From the NCBI GenBank assembly GCA_029449245.1, contig JANATF010000015.1, positions 372,001 through 436,000 of the forward strand: 64,000 nucleotides of DNA, given 5' to 3'. The position numbers were made by a program, and so were the translations under genes. The notes under the pieces were generated by a model, which searched no databases, was not told where the DNA came from, and saw only the letters and a list, made by a program, of their open reading frames with translations. The stretch comes from Mortierella alpina (Eukaryota > Mortierellomycota > Mortierellomycetes > Mortierellales > Mortierellaceae). Shown here one piece after another: positions 31,301-42,746 of the stretch (positions within the stretch are counted from its first letter, which is position 1; each line of letters opens with the position of its first letter).

Positions 31301-34300
31301 CCGGTATAGCGGCTACGCGGTCTCGATAGCGTCGCTGTTGACCGTGGTGCTCTGTGAGGAACGATATCTGACGGTATGGATGAAGCCCTACCCTGGAAGT
31401 ATTGCTGGATACACATCTCTGCAGGATGAAGGTGACAACGAAGATCTGTACCACCATCACCATCGCCAGTCAGGACTTGCGGTCGTGAATCCAGACCAGT
31501 GTCGGATGTGGCACGATACCCTTAGAGTCTTTCAACCCTGGCTTTCATGTCTGACGGATCATGCGGTGGATGAGATCCGGTTCCAGAGGCAGCAGAGTGG
31601 CGCCAGCCGGATGTTGTTTACGTTTGTCGGGATTGTTTCCAAGATGATGAGTGCCCTGCGGATGCAGTTTCAGGACGCGAGTCCCATGCTAGTGAGGGTG
31701 TTTGAACTTTGGTTGGAGATGATGGTTCAAACTACAAAGGGGCAAGGATGCATCAACCAGACCATGTTAATACATCAACACTTTCATCGACTGGACTGGA
31801 AGGGTCTAGAGTTGTCCAAGGAGCACGTTGAGCGGATTCTAGAGGTCAAGGCACAGCTGAACGTCGAGATCCGGGCTGAATTTTGGACGTATCTTGTCAC
31901 GGTCGTGATGGAGAGTGCGGACACGGACCTGCGGCCCCGTGAACTTAAGCAAGACTTCAAGAAGGGCTCGGTCGAATGGCACCAGACAGAAGCCACGTTT
32001 CTGCGGATGGGCTTTGTTGTTTTGCAAGAGGTGGACTCTGTGGCCGGCAATGATCTGGATACGAGACAGCAGTTCCTGGACCGACTGTGGGTATCCATCT
32101 TTGATGCTGGTGACTGGACACTGCTTTCGACAAGTGAACTCAAAACTCTGGTCGAAGGACTCAAAGTGCATTGGGACCGTGCAGGGCCATGGGATAATCT
32201 CTCGAGCCCCATGGGGCTGTTGCTGTATTGGATGAGGATCGCAGTGGGACTTGAGAGCACAAACTTGAATGAACTGGATTCGGGCGATGGCATCGATCAT
32301 CGGCGAGAGCACTTCCGCAGCGGCAGCAATCACAGTAGTGGCCACGGCAGTCGTCACCTCAACGATACCAATAGCGAAAGCCGCTTGAACGTGGACAGGG
32401 TGGTCATTTACTTTGAATATGTGCTACGACTACTCCAAGCTCGACTCGCTTCGTCGGCCGAGGACTCTCAAAATGTCAACTTTCGAATGAACGCCCTTCC
32501 GCTGGTGGTCACACATCTAGGGCAGGTCTTGGACAGGATCGCTGGCAACCCCTTTGAGACCAAACACCCAGCCATTTACCGGTCTTTGCTCGCACTTGTC
32601 GGCACTCTGAATCAGTGCGGAAAAGGGCCTTCTACGTTGTCGGCGCTCCCATCTGGATATCAGTCGTTTGACGTGGTCTTTCGAGGGCTCGCGCGCATGA
32701 TCTCGGAGGTGTCTGTGATCCAGCTGGATGTGATCCGGGCCGTCTGTCAGAGATTGAACTCGATACCGATTATGATCAACCTGCTCGAGGAGGCGATCGA
32801 GCGCGAATTTGATGTCTGGACTGGCCAGCAGACTTCGCCCTTTTTTTCTCGTTCAGCCTCCGAGGGGGATGGCGCCATGACAGCAACGGCGACTATTTCA
32901 GGATCTGTGTTTGGATTGGAGGACACGTCCATGCAGCCAGTGGTCAGCACGATGCCAATGATAGGTCATGCCCGGACCTTGCAAAGGCACGGCGGTGGTG
33001 GACGGGAATCCTGGAACAGGATCAAAGCCCAAATGGATGCGCCAGAATTGAGCGAGGACGAGTTTTTGATCCAGGCTTTGGCTCAGGGCGCGATCTTGAC
33101 CATCTACGGACGGTTTCTACAGCGGCTTGAGGAATGTGAGCAGAGTCAGGAATTTGATGAGGTGTTGGAGCTGGGACAGGAACTCGCTGAAGTTATTTCG
33201 AATTTGGATCTGGTGGCAATTGAGCCTTGGAAGGCTTACCAGAGTTTGCTGCTCTTAAGGATGTTCTTGAACTTGGTTGCCAAGGAGTCCGTGCACAGGT
33301 AAAAAAAAAGAAAAAAAAAAGGACATTGACCTGTGTATCCATGGAACGTACTGATGTAGTATGCGACAATAGTGACAATACTGACATTTTCAACTGTGTT
33401 CTGGGAACGAACCGTATTTCTTTATAGCGTTCTGCAAAGTCGCTTCTTGAACTCGGTCAAGCAGGTATGCAGGGCATTGGAGCCGTGGTTCCAGGACCGT
33501 GATTCGACCAAGGGCATGCTGAGTTCCATTGGAATGGGAGCTCGCTCGAGCTTTGATCCCAAGTTCAGGCTCGTTGTCCGTATAATTTACACCTATCTCG
33601 TCGTTCGGCTGGCAGATAAGAATGTCTCCATCTATCAAGGCCTCAATAGTGGCCATGCCGGTGGTAGTGGAGGCGTCCTCGCATGGCGCAAAGGACGACA
33701 AAGTGGCTTGCCTAATGATAGTGCTAACAGGAACTTTCAGCAGGCTGGAGTCGAGGCGAAAGACGGAAGTGCGGCGTTGATTGAGACACTTTCACAACTG
33801 CCAGTGAAGAATAAGGACTATGCATCGATTTTCGTTGCCCCTACAGTAACACCAGCCAGTTCCTACGCTATGACACCAACGACAACGACATCGACGGCGA
33901 CAGCCACAACCACGGCCATGACCATGGCCATGGCGATCCCTGCGATGGCATCCTCCATTTCCATGATTCCCGCACTGGCCTCCTCGCCCATTGAACTGGT
34001 CAAGAAGACTATCTTGACATCCTCGCCTCCTGTCGCCTCTTTTATGCGACCTTCGTTGTCCTCGCCCTCTTCATCGCCTCGGTCATCCTCGGCAGCTTCG
34101 ACCCCGACGTTTACGAAAGAGCGTAGAACCAGCCATCACAGTGGGCATAGCAGCAGCGTCATGGGGGCCAGCAACCATTATAACAAGCGAATGTCCTTGC
34201 AAAGCCATCATTCTCGGTTCTCGACGGGCAGTAGCTGGGACGATACTGCAGGATCGTTGCTTCTGTTTGAAGGGATGAGTGAGCCCAATGGCGGTTCCTC

Positions 34301-34517
34301 AACGATGGCGGGTCGGAGCCTGGTGGCGACTCAAAGGCGGTCAGCGACAGGGAAGGAACACCGCGTGCGGCAGCAAGTGGGGACCAAGAACGGACTTAAA
34401 GATCTGGAATGGGTGGTGCAGCAAATCAAGGACCGTCGGTTCAGGATCTTGGAAGCTGCGGAGGTGTTGGCAGAAGTGATGAAGCGGTTTTATGAAGGAG
34501 ACGATTACTTTGCCTGA
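25303..34517 (+). CDS. EPG5-like autophagy tether protein, 4 exons, 2963 aa
   Basis: Exons 25303-26975, 27061-27758, 27868-33298 and 33428-34517, all GT-AG and in frame (2964 codons). In animals EPG5 is a Rab7 effector that tethers autophagosomes to late endosomes and lysosomes. The fit rests on order and local patterns: a Pro-rich start; LPGHGLWTFIPSIPFKFMSS early on (EPG5 has an FPW..W..LPF.MS block); LPLFWQEFFYLYFG in the middle; then LHEFYIALYGWISEPLLLTP followed by a charged segment and ADLWRDLLFERM. The rest is helical with a Ser/Thr-rich C-terminal insertion (about 2740-2900) and VVQQIKDRRFRILEAAEVLA near the end. The length is above human EPG5 (2579). I start at ATG 25303; the frame upstream has no ATG. 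It could be another large helical-solenoid tether. Confidence 0.6.
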
Positions 34518-34949
34518 AATAAAATGAAAACAACGATGTCGATTGTATTCATTGTGCGCCCAAGGCAGCCTTCCCGTTCGATCGAGTCAACGACAAGGGG
34601 AAAAGGTGATACGTTAAGGTGGATCCATTTTTGAAAGTGAACGTTTTAATGCGGCGCAGTGCATGCATTCGTGACACCATGTTCTGTCATAATCAGCATA
34701 TCATGAGAGTCTCCTCTTATTATTCTTAGTCTCGCAATCAGACCCTCATTTGAGTGGAGGCAGGACTTGCAGTCCCGCCCCACGTAAAAGTGAGTGTCCT
34801 CCCACGCTGCTTTCTTTATTTCTCCCAAACCATTGATTTTTGCATCCAGTGCATCCAGTGCATCCAGTGCTAGCAAGCGTTTTTATGCCACACTGTTTTT
34901 CTCTTCTTTTCTTCACTCCATCGAAAACTACATACTGCATCTTGCCTGT
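34518..34949. other. Intergenic DNA between EPG5-like and GH108 genes
   Basis: AAATAAAATG just after the EPG5-like stop may be its polyadenylation signal. A 9-bp repeat, catccagtg, occurs three times at 34845-34871. Minus-strand frames here (34646-34876, 34746-34940) directly follow the lysozyme stop and could be further foreign DNA, but I recognise no product. Confidence 0.4.
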
Positions 34950-35559
34950 CTAAACTCGATTTGCTAGCCAGCCAAAAACAAATGCCTCATTCTGCTCTCG
35001 GCTCTCAGCAATCTCGATGTATCTTGCGCCCTGAAGAGAACTGAGTGCTTTGAGGAGTACCATTTGACCCTATGGCTTGCGCTTGTTTATGAAAAAAACA
35101 AAAAAAACAAAAAAAACAAAACAAAAAAAACAAAAAAAAAAAAAAACACAAAAAAAAAAAAAACAAAAAAAAAAAACACAAAAAAAAAAAAAAAAAAAAA
35201 AGATCTACAGTCATATCTGGATAGTCGGCTTGCTGGCGATTAAGCGCATTGAGTGCGCGTTGTAAAAATTTCGCTGCCGTTCCAATGCCCATATTAACTC
35301 CCGTATCAAATAATTTCATCGCGATGGGTTCGGATACTTCAGCTATAGCGTCTAAACGAAGCGGCTTCCAATAACGATCCTGGTAGATGGCTTTGGCTGT
35401 GGCCAATGGTAGGTCTGACATTGGGCCGACATAACCCTCCTTACGTGCCACTGCCTCAGTAATACCATAGGAAGTCGCCCCTCCACGATCAGCTGAATGA
35501 TTGGAATAGCCACCCTCAAGTTTAACTGTGTGCTCAAACGCGTCATCGAATGCTGTCAT
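34950..35559 (-). pseudogene. Bacterial/phage-type GH108 lysozyme (endolysin), disrupted
   Basis: Peptidoglycan-degrading muramidase of the glycoside hydrolase 108 family, normally a phage or bacterial lysis protein. The N-terminal part (35559-35203, 119 codons) is a textbook match: VKLEGGYSNH with the catalytic Glu, GGATSYGIT, AIYQDRYWKPLRLD, and IAMKLFDTGVNMG. The C-terminal part is readable at 35069-34950: SLQGARYIEIAESREQNEAF then VFGWLANRV and a stop. The roughly 25 residues expected between are replaced by an A/C-rich tract (35092-35202) that shifts the frame, and a TAG lies at 35072-35070. It has no introns, unlike nearly all neighbours. Foreign origin is strongly suggested; transfer from a bacterial endosymbiont, an integrated phage piece, or an assembly join are all possible. 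Confidence 0.8.
35092..35202. repeat. A-rich tract with scattered C inside the lysozyme gene
   Basis: About 110 bases of A runs punctuated by single C (aaaaaac repeats, then longer A runs). It lies exactly where GH108 coding sequence should continue. It could be a real low-complexity insertion or a sequencing/assembly artefact. Confidence 0.8.
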
Positions 35560-36767
35560 TGCCTCACTTTGAGCATGATGGTAAACATAGGAAGAGGTTA
35601 GGTTTTGAACATTGTCACTCCTACAGTCTATTACAGTCTAGTCAAATAGCCTTACCAGGGTGGTCAGGAAATCTGGACGTGTTAGGGTTCTGTGAAGGGG
35701 GAGCGTTTCTGCAAGCTTTCTTGACGGGAGCGTATGGCGTTTTTGCGAAGGAAGATCGTTCGTACGACGGGACGGTTCTTGCGACGGTGCTGGATTGGTT
35801 TTCGTTGTTAGAGTCTTGAGGAAGGATCGGTTGTGTTTCAGTGTTGGAGGTGGACGTTGCGACTCTTTTTATAAGGCTATTAAAATCCTGTCCTCTCTTT
35901 CTTTCTCTTAGTTCGCTACCCACGCCATGCATGGCACGTTCCCATGCCTCTTTTCTCTTTTTCATGCGCTGTGCAAACCTTCCCTTTTCTTTTTCCTCTT
36001 CGCTACCCACGCCGTGGCACGTTCCCATGCCCCTTTTCTTTTTCATGCAATGATAGAGCATCTTCCTTACTCTACCCACGCCTTCGCATGCTCTCATGCC
36101 TCTTTTCTCTGTCCATGCGCTGTGTATGTTCTGTTTTCTTTGTTTTGACACCCACGCCGCCTACGATCGTTCCCATGCCCCTTTTCTCTGTCCATGCGTT
36201 GTGCATATTCCTTCGTTTTTGATACCCACGCCTGAGCTCACTCCCATGATCCCTCTCCAGTCCAAGCGCGGCGCTCTCGCCTGGTTTTCTTTCTCATATG
36301 CAGCGTACTGTACCTTTTCTCTCTCTCGTTACCCATGCTCAGGCACGTTCCTTGCTTACTTAAGTTACTTCTCTACAGTATATCAGGCCGTGGATTCTTG
36401 CCTGAATGAATACTAAGGACAGGCCCTTTTACCATCTTTTGGGCGGTGGTGATGACAGACCATACTGGATAATTTCGCTCTCTGAATGTCGCAGATGGAG
36501 AATGCGGTCGTCCCCTGCTGGACGCGTCCAATACTGCGCTGGTTGGCGGACATGGGGGGCGGTATTGCTTTTTATGAAGATGGCAGAAGATTCAATCAGA
36601 GAAATGGAAGTATCAATCAAGAGCAGAAGTTCCATAAATTGGGATAAAACCAAAGAGAGGTACTGTAGCTGTAAAACTGAAATTGGGTGCCAAACGAACT
36701 CAGCAAGGTGATCATTTATTGTAAGGTACAAGAGTCGCTCTATGTTCATTTTTTTGGAAGGCCTTTT
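35560..36767. other. Gene-poor region with minisatellite
   Basis: Apart from the minisatellite at 35910-36345, minus- and plus-strand frames here (36406-36711, 36429-36749) show no family motif. Several long frames through the repeat are artefacts of its pyrimidine-rich composition. Confidence 0.5.
35910..36345. repeat. Imperfect minisatellite, six units of about 70-110 bp
   Basis: Each unit begins tacccacgcc, continues with a variable part, then gttcccatgcc(t/c)cttttctc and catgcgctgtgca. Unit starts lie near 35915, 36004, 36073, 36148, 36222 and 36331. The last unit is the most diverged. Confidence 0.7.
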
Positions 36768-37179
36768 TTAGTAGTCAAGAAATCGTCTTCCAAGGACACT
36801 TTTACAGTACTTGGTTTTGTTGCTTTGAGAGTAGCCCTTGTCATCCTCGTCATTGTCAAGATTGCCACCGCTGCCGCTGGGACGACCACCCATCCTGCCT
36901 GTCTCGCGAGTCCACTCGCTGCCAGTCTCAAACTGGCCCGAGTTGCCGCTACTTCCTCGTTCATCATTCCTCGAGGCACTCTATTCGTGCATGAATGGGG
37001 TCAGGCTATAGAGATACAATGTAGCCCACCGTGCCATCGAGAGCATACATTCTAGTTACCTGCTTCTCGGCGCTAGCATATCCAGAGTGGCTGTGCTTGC
37101 CTCCCTTGCGAGCCGCGTCACGGACCTCCTCCTTGGGGCGGTTGGCGAAATTTCCGCGGTTGTTATCCTTGCTTGACAT
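36768..37179 (-). CDS. Con-10/KGG-type stress protein, 2 exons, 110 aa
   Basis: Small hydrophilic stress or conidiation-associated protein of the KGG family. Exon 1 (37179-37060) encodes MSSKDNNRGNFANRPKEEVR and then the R-K-G-G motif (DAARKGGKHSHSGYASAEKQ). A 79-bp intron (GTAACT..AATAG) follows. Exon 2 (36980-36768) encodes a Ser/Gly/Asp-rich tail (SASRNDERGSSGNSGQFETG, NLDNDEDDKGYSQSN). GNFANRP followed by one RKGG is the family hallmark; many members carry two or more KGG repeats, here only one is clear. Predicted to be disordered and cytosolic. Such genes are typically induced in spores or under stress. Confidence 0.8.
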
Positions 37180-37693
37180 TGTGATATGGAATGTGTTGTT
37201 GTTTGGTTAAAAGATCGCTGAGCGGTGTGCAAATGCTGGTTATATATGATTTCAGTGTGTAAGGTATTACGATTATCAAATGTAAAGTCGCCACGCTCGC
37301 TGAAACGGCTTCTCGTGTCTCAGGCCTGTGCATTGATGAGCTCATGAACACAAAATACTGCACACCTACCTCATAACTTTTACGCGATGTCTTGTGTTTG
37401 AACAAAATTCCTGTTTAGCCGGACTGGATGTGAACGTTCGAGACGCGTCTATGCATTTGCGCAATATCGATTTATGTTGCGTGTGCCCCATGCCGTCAAA
37501 CGCGACCATTTCGACTCGGCTTCAACACCCTTGGCTATGCCGCCAATGACGAGAAATGGATCCAATGGTAACATCAGCTCAGCGAAAAACACCTGAGCGC
37601 GTTAAGAGGAAAGGTGGGTTGAATCACCTGAAAGGCAGTCACTTCAGGTGTCAGAACTTTACTTTCACATCCGGATTGACCTGTTGTGGTTCT
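37180..37693. other. Intergenic DNA between con-10-like and P450 genes
   Basis: 5' flank of the con-10-like gene and 3' flank of the P450 gene. No gene or repeat recognised. Confidence 0.5.
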
Positions 37694-39737
37694 CTAAAGG
37701 TGTTGTCGACTGGTGAAGTAAAGACCTGTAGGAACTTGATCGCCAAGGCGTGAACGAAGCGCCTTCATCTTCTTGGAAGGATCTTGCATCTCAATCTTTT
37801 CATATCTCGAGACCATCAGGGCAGCCACAGTTTTGAGCTCTTGCACGGCCAAAAATCTTCCTGGGCAAGCGTGTCTACATTTTCGGATGGAGGACATCAT
37901 AGCCTAATCAATCCTCCAGCTCTGATACTCTCTATCGCTCCATAAGAATTCCTTAAAGCGGATGAAAAACGTACCTTCCCATTCCGAATGGTAAAAAGTC
38001 AGAGGCCACTTTAGTTGCCACCTTGGACTTACCCACAAAGCGCCAAGGTCGAAACGTGTCCGCATCTTCGCCTTGAAGATCATGGCTCAGATGAGTCGAC
38101 CGCAGGTTGACCATGATCCTGCATCCCTTGTAGATGGTCATGCCGTTCGAAAGGACGACATTCTCTTGTGCTATATGAGGTAGACCAGCACCTACGGTCC
38201 GGAAGCGAAGACATTCGCGAACAAAGGAGTCCATACGCGCCTAGAGTTGTCCAGAAAGCACAGCGTCAATGACTACCGTTTGTGTGAAAGTATAACGCTA
38301 TCCATCCTTATTAGCACTTTCTTTATTACTTACTTACCATGCGCTTGACAGCAACCGCCGATAGATCTCTATCGTTTCTAGGGTCCAGACTCGTGCCTGC
38401 AAAGTCCTCGGCTGAGCCAACTTCGCCCGATATAAGTTTGCTTTGTCTTTGTTCCTCGCGTTCGCAACATATCCGATCAAGCACTTCAAGCTGCTCTTGA
38501 TACAAGGCTTCAATGCATTCTGGAAATGCTGCAAGATAGTAGTTCATATAGGTGCTGCTGTCACTGGTGGTATGAACAGACACCAAGACAATCACAAGGA
38601 GATGGCCGCATACGTCCTCGAGGTCCACGACCCCATACTTGTCAAAATTATCCAGGACGCTTTGTAGGATGTCCAATGGTCGCCTGTACTCGATACCTTT
38701 CTCAAGTGCCTCTGCTTCCTGTCGGCGACGTTCTTGGACCACAGGCGTCGCGGCTTCCACGAGGACGCGTATGTGTTTTTGCAAGGGATCCGCAAGGCCG
38801 TACTTGGCTCTGTTGAAAAACGTGCGCCAGCGCCGGTCGTCCGTCCGCGGGTCTGTGATCCGGGCAAGATCGTGAGTACATTCGATAAACGTCTCGAGCA
38901 CTTTGGGATCTTTGGCAATCTCATGACCCATGAACACTGTAGCCACTGCAGCGAAAATGAAGCCGTATAGTGTCAAAAAAAATAAACACAATTCTAAACA
39001 AAAAAAAAAGGGGGGGGGGATTGCAAATAGAGGGGAGTTGACATACTGGCACTGGCGATCGTTTCTTGAAAGAACAGCAATGGATTTTCGACTAGTTTGC
39101 GCTCCCTTGAGAAGCCCACGTCACGGTCAACAATCGTTTGCAGGCGTTCAACGATCCTAGGGGTCAATAGGACCAGGTTTGGGGTAACGATATCTCGCAC
39201 CATCTCGTGAATGGCAGAGTCATTGAATTTTCTCCTGGCCTTGGTAATGCTCGCCGTGAAGGCATGGATGCCAGTGATGTCGTCTAGTCCATCTCCAAAG
39301 CTGAGGTCTTCAGACATGAACACCTCTCGAAGGAAAGGATCCGAGATCACGGTGTAGAACCGATTGAACTTGTAAATGTTAAACACTGGACCGTATTGCT
39401 CTTCACATCGAAGCAGGAACCAATTCGGATCCTCATCGTATTCTGCATCGTGAGTCGTCTCCCCAGGGCGCAGCGATGCAGTTGGAATAGACTATCAGGC
39501 ACCCAGTCGAATAGCATCGATAGAAATAAATGAATGAATGAATGAACTAAGACGATGTCTTTACAAGGACTGTGTGCAGCTCTCGCTAGGGTGACAATGA
39601 TACCCTACCTTATCGATACTCGATCTATCGCGAGCGGACGTTGTAAACACCAAGAATGCTGCTGAGGCGAGGCCAATCCCGATGGGTAAAGCCGCCATAA
39701 GAGCCAGTGCTGTTCCAGAACCAGAATGCAGTGGCAT
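37694..39737 (-). CDS. Cytochrome P450 monooxygenase, 5 exons, 542 aa
   Basis: Exons on the minus strand: 39737-39609, 39491-39047, 38945-38338, 38240-37975 and 37874-37694, all GT-AG and in phase (543 codons). An N-terminal membrane anchor (TALALMAALPIGIGLASAAF) places it on the ER. Visible landmarks are the K-helix E-x-x-R (RECLRFR, about 403-406), the later PWRF segment (FRPWRF), and the heme loop FGMGRHACPG with Cys near 486, split by the last intron. The I-helix reads VSVHTTSDSST instead of the usual AGxDT; this variant is seen in fungal P450s resembling ent-kaurene oxidases (HTTS type). Substrate unknown. No biosynthetic neighbours, so it is probably not part of a cluster. Confidence 0.9.
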
Positions 39738-40382
39738 GTTGTATCATAAAATTCAATGTCGTTTGGTAGCTTCGAAGTGGTGAAGAGTGATGTTGGATCT
39801 ACAGTGTTAATAGTTGATGATATCAGTCAGATGGCGTCTATCATCTATTCATCTTCGGTATAGCGACCGACCGGAAATGGCAGAGAAAAGGAGAAGCGGA
39901 CGTTTGAACAGCCGGTGGCGAAACTCTATGGCTTTTAGTACGCTCCGATTACCATGCACACTTACTGTTGAAGCGCCCCTGCGTCCCACGAAGTTCAACG
40001 TTTCTTCTAGAGAGGGGGGGTTGGAAAGTGCGATACCTCGTGGATCTTAGGTGCAAGAAGGAAGAGAAGGCAGAATGTGGTCGAGTGGCAGGCGGCAGTG
40101 GCGGTGCGTCTTTTAAATCAGCCAGGTTGTCTTATTTTTGTGGCGGAAGGATGATGTGGATAAGAGTCCATCTGAGTCTAAAACACATGAGAGACGGAAC
40201 CCCTTGTTTACATGGATCCATGCATACCCCAGTTTAAAAGTGTAAGCGTGTGAAAGGGCGATCTTCATATCGTCATCGCAAGTAGTGTGCTTGTCTATGA
40301 TACACTTTCTTTTATGAATTCAAATTATACGTGGGTGGAGATGACTATGATGTGTGAGAACCCCAAAAAAGGGTTCAATGAC
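39738..40382. other. Intergenic DNA between P450 and Pro-rich protein genes
   Basis: 5' flank of the P450 gene and 3' flank of the next gene. No gene recognised; short frames at 39814-40237 lack any motif. Confidence 0.5.
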
Positions 40383-41498
40383 TTATTGAGGCCGTCCTGA
40401 CGCGTGCACCTCTTGCGGGCTCCGTGCATGTAATTGCGAGCCGCCATAATCCGCCGATACTTGAGACTGAGGAATGTGCGGTGATGCCGTCATGGGAGGT
40501 GGGTGATAGGCCGATGATGGTATCGGAGAGGGCGAGGACACGGCATGGGTGACAGAAGGGGATGGTGCTCCATATGGTTGCTGCTGCTGTTGCAAATGAG
40601 GTGAACTCTCGGGATGGTAATATCCTACAGGAGGCAGCTGGCCACTGGGTTGCTGGTAGTACGGATCGTATTGGTCATACTGCTCCTGGTATTGAGTGTA
40701 AGGTACCTGTTGATACCCCTGTTGGTAGTCGTAGTTATCATATCCCTCACCCCTGTATGGATACTGCTGCTGTTGCTGATGGGCGGCTGCTGCTGCCGCG
40801 CCGCCTCCGATAGCATTCATCTCGAGGTGTGTCGACGGACGTCGACCAGACCCAGTGATCGATTCCGGTCTTCCTTTTCCGGGTACCCCAGCAGCGGCTC
40901 CGCTATCACTACCACCGAAACCCAACGCCTGGACTTGATCTTGGCCTTGACCGTCCTGATCCAATAGGATATCCAAGCGACGCTGTCTTGCCTGGTTCTT
41001 CTTCTTGTATCGCATCATAAACACACCCACCAAGAACGCTAGCACTAACACGCCTGCGATACCACCAACAATAGGCCCTGCCAAGTTGGACGACGACCCC
41101 TCCTTTGGGCCACCGGTTGCCTCCCCGGCTCCAAGTGTGCCATTGTTTGCACCATTGTTACCATTACCACCGTTCCCACTGCCGCCGGGGAGAGGAGACG
41201 GGACTATGGGCCCAGGGGTGCCCTTGGGTGTCCGAGTAGATCTGGTCTTTCCAGGGGGGGGAGGCCCAGGATCTTGAGTTGGGTCTGGCGCCGGACCTGG
41301 GCCAGGGCCAGGGTTGGGACCTGGGTCTGGGCCAGGAGCTGGACCAGGGTCTGGTTTGGGGGTGTGTACAGGTGGAGGTGGTGGCGATGGATCAGGAGTG
41401 GGAGGGGCGGTGGCGCTAGGAGGAGCATGCGAGGGTTCTGGTGCTGGTGTAGGGTCAGGACCGGGCACGGCGTGATTTGAGGGGTCTGGAGAAGACAT
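40383..41498 (-). CDS. Pro-rich single-pass membrane protein, 371 aa, sensor-like layout
   Basis: Single-exon frame. Residues 1-100 are a Pro/Asp/Gly-rich spacer (repeats of P-x-P-D-P and PGPDPGP), then a Gly/Asn-rich part. One transmembrane helix follows near 143-165 (GPIVGGIAGVLVLAFLVGVF) with a basic stop-transfer RYKKKNQARQRR. The cytosolic tail is rich in Gln, Tyr and Pro (YPYRGEGYDNYDYQQGYQQV). This is the architecture of fungal cell-surface sensors and mucin-like proteins (Mid2/Wsc type), but no signal peptide is visible, and an in-frame stop lies just upstream of ATG 41498, so a signal-bearing 5' exon may be missing. Function not assignable. Confidence 0.65.
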   Translation of the reverse strand: MSSPDPSNHAVPGPDPTPAPEPSHAPPSATAPPTPDPSPPPPPVHTPKPDPGPAPGPDPGPNPGPGPGPAPDPTQDPGPPPPGKTRSTRTPKGTPGPIVPSPLPGGSGNGGNGNNGANNGTLGAGEATGGPKEGSSSNLAGPIVGGIAGVLVLAFLVGVFMMRYKKKNQARQRRLDILLDQDGQGQDQVQALGFGGSDSGAAAGVPGKGRPESITGSGRRPSTHLEMNAIGGGAAAAAAHQQQQQYPYRGEGYDNYDYQQGYQQVPYTQYQEQYDQYDPYYQQPSGQLPPVGYYHPESSPHLQQQQQPYGAPSPSVTHAVSSPSPIPSSAYHPPPMTASPHIPQSQVSADYGGSQLHARSPQEVHASGRPQ

Positions 41499-42715
41499 CT
41501 TTTTTTAGATCCTGTTGACGCGCTGGTCTCGTTGGTGTCAGGGAAGAGGCAGCAATGTAGTTGCACCAGCTGGTCTGAAAGTGAAGGCAGAGGCGAGGAA
41601 GAGGAGACAAGGAGAATGGGAACAGGCAAGAGTGTGAGAAGGAGGAGCAATAGGTGGAGAGGTATGAAGTAATGAGATGGAAGAGGAAGCGCAAAAGGGC
41701 GTAGTGTACGTGGATGCGTGATGGTTCCAGAGGGATGAGAGGGATCGTGCGAGGGCAGTAAAGAAAGGGATGGTGCGGTGCGTGGTTATCGTGGTCCAAA
41801 CAACAGATCGAGATAAAAATACACACAGACTCTGTTCCTTCGGGCGGGCTGCGGAGAAGGGTTAGCGGCAGGGATGGCAAGTGACCCGAAGTCAGGGAGG
41901 CGCCAGTGAGCAGCAGGGTAGATGATCACCCTGGTCAATGTATCGTTGCGGTGAGGGAGGAGGAGGAGGAGGAGGAGGGCGCTAGGGCGGAATGAGCTAC
42001 AGGGTGCAGAGAGGAGCGAGAGGAGCGAGAGGAGCGAAGAGAGTGAGAGGGAAAAAAAGTAGATGAGAGAGAGAGGCGAGAGAAGTAAAGAGGACAAAAA
42101 AGAAGGGACCTGCATAGAGTGGCCTTTTATTGCTGGACCCGGGGCCAATGCTGTCCATGGGCACAAGGCACACGCTGGGACTGCTGCAGGAGGAGGGTGA
42201 AATTCTCGAAATTGGATGGATTTTATGTCATAGGAGTATATGCGACCTCTGTTTCAGATGTATTCTTGACCTTTCACCGCGACCGACTCTTGGTCGAGGG
42301 TTCTTCAGCACCATCACGCCCCTCGGCCATTGCAGAGAGACATCCGAAGCTACAAGGCGATCCTCCCGTTCTTCTGATGCTTCTTCGTCTTCTCCTCTGC
42401 GTCTTCTTGTTCGCTCTATTCCGTTCTTGCGTCAGTCCAAGGAAAATGAATTCAAAGTCCTCTCCTCCACCTTCATCGTCATTACGACACAACAGCCGTC
42501 GTCTTCTTCAACACCTCCCCCAGTCAGTGGTGTGCGGTATAGAGCGCGTTTTACAGTTAAAGTATACATAAGGTGCATGGTATTATAAATTAGTTTGAAA
42601 AGTGATAGCCCGTTGTTTCTATTGAATGGCGGAATCTCAACGAATCTACGATATAAATATATTCGCCAGCACATAAACGCTATAATATCATGCACCATGC
42701 ATGGCTCACTCATTA

Positions 42716-42746
<31 letters not shown>

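Noticed and set aside
35005-35559. Single 184-aa protein with a Phe/Cys-rich C-terminus
   Set aside because: Only the first 119 residues are GH108; the rest is translation of the A/C tract in a wrong frame, while the true C-terminal end is readable in another frame.
34950-35559. Lysozyme as a processed retrocopy with a poly(A) tail
   Set aside because: On the coding strand the tract reads as T-rich and lies inside the gene, not after its end.
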